Source: CAZTDU01 sp964617355 (lineage in GTDB: Bacteria > Pseudomonadota > Gammaproteobacteria > Burkholderiales > SG8-39). From it: DNA of 64,000 bases. Below are positions 49,795 through 55,211 of this stretch, piece after piece (the first letter of the stretch is position 1; every line of letters starts with the position of its first letter). A model generated the notes under the pieces. It searched no databases and was not told the origin of the DNA. It was given only the letters and a program-made list of their open reading frames with translations. Both the position numbers and the translations under genes were made by a program. The stretch spans positions 1 through 64,000 of the forward strand of contig CAZTXP010000050.1 of assembly GCA_964617355.1 (NCBI GenBank). Direction: 5' to 3'.

Positions 49795-50019
49795 TCAGGC
49801 AGCCTGCAGGCTGCGGGCGGCGTGTTCCAGCACCGCGTCGGCCTGCTCCCGGCGCACGCCGGGGAACCACTCGACGAACTGCTCCACCGTCGCGCCGCTC
49901 TCGATGTTCTCGAAAAGGGCGCTGACCGGCACGCGCGTGCCGCGGAACACCCACGCGCCGCCGAGGGTGTCGGGGTCGCGGGTGACGGCAGGGCAGGTGG
50001 ACCAATCGAGCATTCGCAC
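49795..50019 (-). CDS. DUF433 family protein (antitoxin-like)
   Basis: A 74-aa protein with the DUF433 pattern: DPDTLGGAWVFRGTRVPVSALFENIESG, then VEQFVEWFPGVRREQADAVLEH. DUF433 proteins usually pair with a PIN-like DUF5615 toxin. No such partner follows here, so this is a solitary antitoxin-like gene. Start: GTG at 50019 with a GGGAG about 6 bases upstream; an ATG two codons later is possible. It is divergent from the DUF4258 gene, with palindrome copy 2 between them. Confidence 0.72.
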   Translation of the reverse strand: MRMLDWSTCPAVTRDPDTLGGAWVFRGTRVPVSALFENIESGATVEQFVEWFPGVRREQADAVLEHAARSLQAA

Positions 50020-50070
50020 AGTCTACTCCCGCATGTCCGGAATCAACCCGGCCCATCCTGCCCGGACGCA

Positions 50071-50103
50071 GGCTCACCCCCTGAGCCACCCCCTCCCCAT
50101 ACT
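50071..50103. promoter_or_regulatory. Palindrome-promoter element, copy 2
   Basis: GGCTCAC (50071-50077), three bases, CTGAGCC (50081-50087; one mismatch in the dyad), then eleven bases to the -10-like CATACT (50098-50103). The DUF4258 start lies about 22 bp past the inferred transcription start. Confidence 0.7.
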
Positions 50104-50131
50104 GGCCTCACATCCAGCCGGGGAGGGCACC

Positions 50132-50461
50132 ATGCCGCGCGACGCACCGCTGTTCGAGCCGATCGACACCGCCTCGGTGGCCGCGCCGCGGCTCACCGCC
50201 CACGCGCGCACGCGCATGCGCCAGCGCGGCATCGACGACGACGCCCTCGCGCAACTGCTCGACTTCGGCCGCGAGGCCTTCGACCACCGCGGCGGCACGA
50301 TCGTCTACGTCGACAAGAAGGCCCGCCGCAGGCTGGAGAGTGTGGCCGATGGCGAGACGCGAAAGCGCCTGGCGCGGCTATCGCGGCTCTATGCCGTGGT
50401 GTCGGGGGATGGCGAGGTTGTCACGGTGGGGCATCGGTATCGGAGGATCGGGCGGGGGTGA
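50132..50461 (+). CDS. DUF4258-like small protein
   Basis: The 109-aa protein carries the DUF4258 opening LTAHARTRMRQRGIDDDALAQLL and a beta-strand part (GTIVYVDKK ... YAVVSGDGEVVTVGHRYRRI). Relatives are often found in toxin-like loci and are suggested to act on RNA, but this is not established. A GGGAGG ribosome binding site lies five bases before the ATG. Its promoter carries palindrome copy 2. Confidence 0.65.
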   Translation: MPRDAPLFEPIDTASVAAPRLTAHARTRMRQRGIDDDALAQLLDFGREAFDHRGGTIVYVDKKARRRLESVADGETRKRLARLSRLYAVVSGDGEVVTVGHRYRRIGRG

Positions 50462-50513
50462 GCGTGCATCGACCACCGAGGTGCTTTTCACTCGAAGAAC
50501 GCGCAGGTTTTGC

Positions 50514-50542
50514 TTGAAGAAATCGGCGCGTTGAATTACAAT
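50514..50542 (+). promoter_or_regulatory. Sigma-70-type promoter for the SAM-II element A
   Basis: TTGAAG (50514-50519), a 17-base spacer, and TACAAT (50537-50542). The inferred start at about 50549 is exactly where the aptamer helix begins, which supports both calls. Confidence 0.65.
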
Positions 50543-50548
50543 ACTCTC

Positions 50549-50605
50549 CGCGCCGATTTGAAATTTCCAGCTTGCGGGCGCGTTACAAATGCGGCTAAAG
50601 CGGGC
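50549..50605 (+). promoter_or_regulatory. SAM-II riboswitch-like aptamer A
   Basis: Helix P1 is formed by CGCGCC (50549-50554) and GGCGCG (50577-50582), perfect over six pairs. The loop starts GATTTGA and ends CTTGC; the conserved tail GCTAAAGCGGG (50594-50604) can pair with the loop TTGC to form the pseudoknot. The pattern (helix, GAUUUAA-like loop, UUGC, helix, then GCUAAA) is that of the SAM-II metA/metX leader. It has its own promoter and is followed directly by a terminator. Confidence 0.85.
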
Positions 50606-50639
50606 AAGCCCGTTTCAGCCATCGTTGAAGCGGGCTTTT
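50606..50639 (+). terminator. Intrinsic terminator linked to aptamer A
   Basis: A twelve-base-pair stem (AAGCCCGTTTCA at 50606-50617 with TGAAGCGGGCTT at 50626-50637, one G-U pair) ends in a T run. The 5' arm can also pair with GGGC at the end of the aptamer, so binding of SAM could change the choice between structures. Confidence 0.8.
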
Positions 50640-50662
50640 GCATTTCTGGGCATGCAGATGGG

Positions 50663-50680
50663 CCGGCACCTCGGTGCCGG
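50663..50680 (+). repeat. Perfect hairpin between aptamers A and B
   Basis: CCGGCAC and GTGCCGG form a seven-base-pair stem with a CTCG loop. There is no T run. It may insulate the two aptamers or be a stabilising 3' structure. Confidence 0.45.
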
Positions 50681-50689
50681 GAGCAACAA

Positions 50690-50750
50690 GTCGCCGAGTT
50701 AAGCGTCAACTTGCAGGGCGACGAGCGGTGGAAGTTCTGCTAAAGCGGCG
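50690..50750 (+). promoter_or_regulatory. SAM-II riboswitch-like aptamer B
   Basis: P1 GTCGCC (50690-50695) pairs perfectly with GGCGAC (50717-50722). The loop has GAGTTAA and ends AACTTGC; the tail is GCTAAAGCGG (50739-50748). It sits about 85 bp after aptamer A's helix, so the two are in tandem. No gene follows closely; the next is at 50981. Confidence 0.7.
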
Positions 50751-50980
50751 GCCCTCCCGGATTCCCCGGGGGCCGATCGGAACCTGAACCGGAGGGCATT
50801 CTCGTGGCACTCGAAAGATCCAGGGCGGCACACCCGCCTTCGTGAAGCGGTAAGCGGAAAAGTCCATTGCAGAGCCTTTGCGGGCGTGGTGCGTCCGCAA
50901 GCGGCGCGGGTGTCGTATTGCCTGCGTCGTCCGCCCCAATGCGGGTGGCATGCAACGACTTCGACTTCACGGAGGTGTGC
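50751..50980. other. Leader between aptamer B and the 67-aa gene
   Basis: About 230 bp with no gene I can support. A 13-codon frame with a GGAGG site begins at GTG 50804, but nothing else marks it as real. GC-rich inverted segments around 50890-50920 may form weak hairpins. Confidence 0.4.
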
Positions 50981-51184
50981 ATGAGCAGGATCGACAAGCG
51001 GCGAGGCGCGCGTATCGCGCCCGACATCGAGCGCGGGCGGGTGCCCGTGATCGAAGCCACGCGGCAATTCAAGCTCCGCGTCGGCCGCAAGACCCCGGAT
51101 GCGTTCTTCTGGGTCGAGTGGGACCCGGCCAACGAGCCGGGTCTGCACTCCGACACGGTGCTGGTGATGGCCGAGCCGGAGTAG
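50981..51184 (+). CDS. Hypothetical protein, 67 aa
   Basis: A small basic/acidic protein (MSRIDKRRGARIAPDIERGR ... WVEWDPANEPG ... VLVMAEPE) with no recognised family. It is well supported as a gene by GGAGG six bases before the ATG and by position between aptamers B and C. A longer in-frame reading from 50867 is not preferred. It is probably the first gene of the run that includes the deacetylase and metK. Confidence 0.55.
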   Translation: MSRIDKRRGARIAPDIERGRVPVIEATRQFKLRVGRKTPDAFFWVEWDPANEPGLHSDTVLVMAEPE

Positions 51185-51199
51185 AGCAGGGCGGCGAGG

Positions 51200-51232
51200 G
51201 GCTCGCGCAGCGAGCCTCTCGCCGGGCAGGCT
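51200..51232. promoter_or_regulatory. Palindrome-promoter element, copy 3 (upstream of aptamer C)
   Basis: GGCTCGC (51200-51206), three bases, GCGAGCC (51210-51216), a perfect dyad. Eleven bases separate it from AGGCT, giving a -10-like CAGGCT (51227-51232). The inferred start near 51239 is about 17 bases before SAM-II aptamer C, so the same RNA would carry both controls. Confidence 0.65.
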
Positions 51233-51255
51233 CGAGCAGGAATGCGCGAGAGCGC

Positions 51256-51310
51256 GTCGCCGATTTGATCGACAACTTGCGGGCGACTCATCAAGTGCGG
51301 CTAAAGCGTT
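51256..51310 (+). promoter_or_regulatory. SAM-II riboswitch-like aptamer C
   Basis: P1 GTCGCC (51256-51261) pairs with GGCGAC (51282-51287). The loop is GATTTGATC...AACTTGC and the tail GCTAAAGCG (51300-51308). It is 61 bp before the 107-aa gene start. Confidence 0.82.
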
Positions 51311-51371
51311 GGCACGGCCAGCCCCATGGCCCGCCATACGCCCCGTGAATCCTGGGGAACTGGAGGTATCC

Positions 51372-51695
51372 ATGGCAACGAGCAAGACGGTCGGTACGCA
51401 GGTGTCCCGCGGGCCCGCGTCGGCGCCGCTGACGCCGCAGGACGCGAAGGCATTCGAGGCCACTCTCCTCGAGAAGATGGACGCGCTGCTGGACGAGGCC
51501 GCAAGGCGGCGCTTCCTGCCCGCATTCGCCAACGTGGTGACGTGGAAGCTGGCTGAGATGGTGGTCCACAGCGGGCCGTACGTCGCGGGCGACGTGATGC
51601 GGCTGCTCGGGCAGCACCTGTGCGACCTTGCGGAAGAAGCCCAGGCCGCACGCGAGGCGCAAGAGGCGAAAGAGCAGGGCCGCCGGCCGCAGTAG
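51372..51695 (+). CDS. Hypothetical protein, 107 aa
   Basis: A small, mostly helical protein (about 24-105) with an unstructured N-terminus and a charged Ala/Glu/Arg-rich end (EEAQAAREAQEAKEQG). No family recognised. TGGAGG lies six bases before the ATG. SAM-II aptamer C lies upstream. It is followed by the deacetylase gene after 41 bp, so it should be in the same transcript. Confidence 0.6.
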   Translation: MATSKTVGTQVSRGPASAPLTPQDAKAFEATLLEKMDALLDEAARRRFLPAFANVVTWKLAEMVVHSGPYVAGDVMRLLGQHLCDLAEEAQAAREAQEAKEQGRRPQ

Positions 51696-51736
51696 CGCAT
51701 CGCGCCACCCACTCGACGACCAAAGGAGAACGCCAC

Positions 51737-52582
51737 TTGATCGAACGCATCCCCGTCTACTTCACTCCCCTCATGCTCGCCGACGCGGAGAGCTTCTCGC
51801 CCAGCGCCGGCAAGCCGGCCGACGTGATGGCGTCCTGGCAGCGACTCTCCGTTCCGCTCCAAGTGCGCGAACCTGCGCCCGTGCGCCACGCCGAGCTTTG
51901 CCGCGCGCACGATCCGGGGTACGTGCACGACGTCCTCGCCGGCGTCGAGCTCAACGGCTTCGGCAACCGCTCGGCCGAGGTCGCGCGCTCGCTGCCCTAC
52001 ACCAGTGGCGCGATGCTCGCCGCCGCGCGCGAGGCGATCACGAACGCCGCGGTGGCCGTCGCGCCGTGCTCGGGCTTCCATCACGCGCACTACGAGTCCG
52101 CGCACGGCTACTGCACCTTCAACGGCCTCGTCGTCGCGGCGCAGGCGCTGCGCGACGCCGGCTTCGCGCAGCGCGTGGGCATCCTCGACTTCGACCAGCA
52201 CTACGGCGACGGCACCGACGACATCCTCCAGCATCTCGGCCTCGCGTACATCGAGCACTACACCGCGGGGCATCACTGGCACTCGCCCCGGCAGGCGAAG
52301 GACTTCCTCGCGCAGATCCCCGCCATCGTGCGCGGCCTGCGCGCCTGCGACGTGATCCTCTACCAGGCCGGTGCCGACCCGCACGTGGACGACCCGCTCG
52401 GCGGCTGGCTGACGACCGAGCAACTCCACCAGCGCGACCTCGCCGTCTTTCGCGCCGCGCAGGCCCTGCGCATCCCGGTCGCGTGGAATCTCGCGGGCGG
52501 CTACCAGACGCCGCTGCGCAAGGTGCTGGACATCCACGACAACACGATGCGGGCGTGCGGGGAGGTCTACCTCGCCGCCTGA
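51737..52582 (+). CDS. Histone-deacetylase-fold hydrolase (acetylpolyamine amidohydrolase-like)
   Basis: The 281-aa protein is in the arginase/deacetylase superfamily. Zinc ligands are Asp153 and His155 in LDFDQHYGDGT, with a third Asp in GADPHVDDPLGG, plus the catalytic His pair in CSGFHHAHYE. Bacterial relatives deacetylate polyamines or acetoin-pathway proteins. The start is TTG at 51737 with AGGAG eight bases before it. It lies between the 107-aa gene and metK, and aptamer D lies between its end and metK. A link to SAM through polyamines is possible but is inference. Confidence 0.82.
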   Translation: MIERIPVYFTPLMLADAESFSPSAGKPADVMASWQRLSVPLQVREPAPVRHAELCRAHDPGYVHDVLAGVELNGFGNRSAEVARSLPYTSGAMLAAAREAITNAAVAVAPCSGFHHAHYESAHGYCTFNGLVVAAQALRDAGFAQRVGILDFDQHYGDGTDDILQHLGLAYIEHYTAGHHWHSPRQAKDFLAQIPAIVRGLRACDVILYQAGADPHVDDPLGGWLTTEQLHQRDLAVFRAAQALRIPVAWNLAGGYQTPLRKVLDIHDNTMRACGEVYLAA

Positions 52583-52610
52583 TCGCTGCGCGGCTGGAAT
52601 CGAGCAGCAA

Positions 52611-52669
52611 GGGGGGATTTGATCCGGATTGCGGCCCCCGGCGTCTTGCCGAAGACCGCTAAACAGGAG
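52611..52669 (+). promoter_or_regulatory. SAM-II riboswitch-like aptamer D overlapping the metK ribosome binding site
   Basis: P1 GGGGG (52611-52615) pairs with CCCCC (52635-52639). The loop is GATTTGATC...ATTGCGG. A small extra hairpin (GTCTT/AAGAC, 52643-52656) sits in the linker, and the tail is GCTAAA (52658-52663) running into CAGGAG, the metK Shine-Dalgarno. The pseudoknot would cover that site when SAM binds, the classic translational mode. Confidence 0.85.
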
Positions 52670-52676
52670 AAACACC

Positions 52677-53789
52677 ATGCGATTGACCGAAGGCTTGTTC
52701 ACGTCCGAGTCGGTGTCCGACGGCCACCCGGACAAGTTCTGCGACCAGGTGTCCGACGCGGTGCTCGATGCCTGCCTCGCCGAAGACCCGGAGTCGCGCG
52801 TCGCGGTCGAGACCGCGGCGAAGGGGCAGCGCGTCTGGGTGTTCGGCGAACTGACCACGCACGCTCGCCTGGACATCGCAGCGATCGTGCGTGACGTGGC
52901 CGCCGGTATCGGCCATGCCGATGGCCGCTGGGGATTCGATCCGGCGGAGCTGCAAATCGACGTCGATCTCTCCATCCAGTCGCCGGAGATCCGCGACAAG
53001 GCCGATTCCGGCGGCGCAGGCGACCAGGGAATCATGTTCGGCTATGCCTGCGACGAGACCCCCGAACTGATGCCGGCGCCGATCGCGTGGGCGCACGCGC
53101 TGATGCGCGCGCACAAGCGCTTTCGCGCCACGCCCGAGGGCGCGGGCCTCGGCCCGGATGCCAAGAGCCAGGTCACGGTGGCCTACGAAAATGGCCGCCC
53201 CTCGCGCATCGACACCGTGGTCGTCTCGACGCAGCACGCGCCCGGGCTCTCGCAGGCCACCGTGCGAGACCTCGTGATCGAAGGTGTCATCCGCGCGGCC
53301 CTGCCGCGGGCGCTCGCCGACCGCGCCAAGCTCCACGTGAATCCGGGTGGCCTGTTCGTGCTCGGCGGCCCGGCCGCGGACGCCGGGCTCACCGGGCGCA
53401 AGATCATCGTCGATACCTACGGCGGCTACGCCAGGCACGGCGGTGGCGCCTTCTCCGGCAAGGATCCGACGAAGGTCGACCGCTCCGCCGCCTATGCCGC
53501 TCGCCAGCTCGCGCGCGAGATCGTGGCGCTCGGTCAGGCGCGGCACTGCGAGGTGCGGCTCGCCTACGCGATCGGCGTGGCCGAGCCGGTGGCGGTGGGG
53601 GTGGAGACCTTCGGCACCGGCGAACTGGATGCTACGGCGAGGGCGCTCGCGGCACCGGAGCGCTTTACGCCATCGGCGATCATCGAGCGCCTGCGCTTGC
53701 GTGCGCCGCAGTATCGGCAGGTGGCGGCGTTCGGGCACTTTGGGAGGGAGGGGGTGGCGTGGGAGGCCGGTTCCCGGGTCACCGACTGA
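52677..53789 (+). CDS. metK: S-adenosylmethionine synthetase
   Basis: MetK makes SAM from methionine and ATP. The 370-aa protein (a little short of the usual 380-400) has all the main motifs: SVSDGHPDKFCDQVSDAVLD near the start, GAGDQGIMFGYACDET, and the ATP/substrate loop GGGAFSGKDPTKVDRSAAY. The ATG at 52677 follows AGGAG by 7 bases. This gene is not in a methionine-biosynthesis context; it lies behind a SAM-II element and among unknown genes. It could be the only metK of the genome or a second copy; the window cannot tell. Confidence 0.93.
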   Translation: MRLTEGLFTSESVSDGHPDKFCDQVSDAVLDACLAEDPESRVAVETAAKGQRVWVFGELTTHARLDIAAIVRDVAAGIGHADGRWGFDPAELQIDVDLSIQSPEIRDKADSGGAGDQGIMFGYACDETPELMPAPIAWAHALMRAHKRFRATPEGAGLGPDAKSQVTVAYENGRPSRIDTVVVSTQHAPGLSQATVRDLVIEGVIRAALPRALADRAKLHVNPGGLFVLGGPAADAGLTGRKIIVDTYGGYARHGGGAFSGKDPTKVDRSAAYAARQLAREIVALGQARHCEVRLAYAIGVAEPVAVGVETFGTGELDATARALAAPERFTPSAIIERLRLRAPQYRQVAAFGHFGREGVAWEAGSRVTD

Positions 53790-53806
53790 GGCGGGCGGAG
53801 GACGGG

Positions 53807-53839
53807 GGCTCGCGTGGTGAGCCTCCTGCGCTTCAAGCT
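53807..53839. promoter_or_regulatory. Palindrome-promoter element, copy 4
   Basis: GGCTCGC (53807-53813), three bases, GTGAGCC (53817-53823), then eleven bases to the -10-like CAAGCT (53834-53839). The dyad has one mismatch and the box is weaker than in copies 1 and 2, but all spacings are the same. It ends 28 bp before the next start. Confidence 0.6.
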
Positions 53840-53866
53840 TCCAGGCGCCCAACCCAAGGAGCCCCG

Positions 53867-54559
53867 ATGCCCCTCGTCCTCGACCACCCGCACCTCACCG
53901 ATACCCTTCGCTACCGCGTCCTTGCCCGCAAGGTCCTCCCGCAGGGGGACGTGAAGATGGCCGTGCCGGTCATTGCCCTCGTGCAAGCCGGCGACCGCGA
54001 CCAGGCCGCGCTCGAGAAGCGCATCCGCGATGCGCTCGAGGCCATGGTGGCGGCGAAGTGGGTCTTCTCGCGCATCGCGCGCGAGGCCGACGCCACCGGC
54101 TACGAGCGCGTGCGTCTGGTCGCCACCGCGAGGGTCGGCGCGGCCGAGAACTGGAACCTCGCCGCGCGCGCCCGCGCCGCCAGCCGCGAAGGCCTGCAGG
54201 TCGGCACGCCCAAGGTCGACTACAGCCTCTCGCGCGAGCGCGTGGACGCCGCCTACGAAGAACTGCGCCTCGAGATCCTGAAGCGCGCCGAGGCCCACGC
54301 CGCAGACATCTCGAAGGCCGGCGCGCGCCAGTGGCGCGTGGGCGACATCGCCTACGGCGTCTCGGACCCCGACAGCTTCGGCGGCCGGGTCAGCCCCAAG
54401 GGCGCCTACCGGGACGAGGAAGAGGTCCTGTTCTCGGCCCTGGAGGCCGACGACGGCGACGGGGAGGCGATGGCGGGGGCGGAGCGGATCTCGTTGGCGG
54501 CGGCGGTGACGTTGAAGGCGGCGGTCACAGGCTTTGCGCGGGAGACACCGCAATCCTGA
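53867..54559 (+). CDS. Hypothetical protein, 230 aa
   Basis: A soluble protein with an N-terminal beta-like half (LRYRVLARKVLPQGDVKMAVPVIALVQ), a central helical region with many charged residues (about 45-160) and a short acidic stretch (LEADDGDGEA) near the end. No family recognised. AAGGAG precedes the ATG by six bases, so the gene looks real. It is the last gene of the unknown cluster; brxF follows after 138 bp. Confidence 0.6.
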   Translation: MPLVLDHPHLTDTLRYRVLARKVLPQGDVKMAVPVIALVQAGDRDQAALEKRIRDALEAMVAAKWVFSRIAREADATGYERVRLVATARVGAAENWNLAARARAASREGLQVGTPKVDYSLSRERVDAAYEELRLEILKRAEAHAADISKAGARQWRVGDIAYGVSDPDSFGGRVSPKGAYRDEEEVLFSALEADDGDGEAMAGAERISLAAAVTLKAAVTGFARETPQS

Positions 54560-54697
54560 GCCGGTTTCGCCCCAGAGCCGGAAGTGGCAATCGGGCAGGC
54601 CGTCGTCCGCCCGGTTGTCGATCGCCTCGGCGAAGTTAATGCGCTAAGGCAATCTGCACATCCGTGGGTCCCGGTTCCTCTCGAGAAATAGGGTATC

Positions 54698-55192
54698 TTG
54701 CCGCCTCACGCTCCGCGCTGGGGATGGCTCGTGATCGAGGGTCTGCAGGCTGCTGTCGATGCGGTAGGGGAACTGCACAGCAAGCTTGTGCTCCTTGTTT
54801 CCCATGACCACCGAAGATGCTCCCGTGCACTCCGTTGTTTTGCCAGTCAGCGCGGAAGCGCGATCGTGAGTGTCGGTAGCGCGCTCGGGCGTCGGCTTGC
54901 CAGCCGCGCAGCGAGCAGGCGCCCGATCACTGCCGTGGACACTCTGCGTGATTTGCTGCCGGCCAGGACTGACGACAATCTGGTCATGCTCGATCATCTC
55001 GAGATTCTTTTTGACCGAACCCTACGAATCGACCCTCTCGACGTGCTGCGCCAGATTGCGCGAGTGCGAAAGGTACTGGCGGTTTGGCCGGGTGAAATGA
55101 ACGACCAGAAATTGCAGTACGCAACGCACGGTCATGCCGAGTTCAGGGAGTACGGGGTAGAGGGTGTAGTCACTTTCGAAATCCAGTCATAG
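54698..55192 (+). CDS. brxF: BREX type 3 protein BrxF
   Basis: BrxF is the first gene of type 3 BREX operons. The C-terminal half fits the family: NLVMLDHLEILFDRTLRIDPL, VRKVLAVWPGEM, and AEFREYGVEGVVTFE. BrxF is described as a P-loop protein, but the usual GxxGxGK(S/T) is not present: the segment after KLVLLV reads SHDHRRCSRAL. The protein is 164 aa from TTG 54698; GTG at 54731 would give 153 aa and is an equal or better start. The gene is followed by brxC after 19 bp. Confidence 0.75.
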   Translation: MPPHAPRWGWLVIEGLQAAVDAVGELHSKLVLLVSHDHRRCSRALRCFASQRGSAIVSVGSALGRRLASRAASRRPITAVDTLRDLLPARTDDNLVMLDHLEILFDRTLRIDPLDVLRQIARVRKVLAVWPGEMNDQKLQYATHGHAEFREYGVEGVVTFEIQS

Positions 55193-55211
55193 AGAAAGAA
55201 GCGAGGACCGC

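Noticed and set aside
50804..50845. Thirteen-codon plus-strand frame with GGAGG after aptamer B, as a leader peptide
   Set aside because: Too short to judge; no codon pattern (such as Met codons) that would suggest translational attenuation.
50740..51294. A 184-codon minus-strand frame over the small genes and aptamer region
   Set aside because: No ribosome binding site or family character. It is antisense to well-marked plus-strand elements (aptamers, GGAGG-preceded genes).
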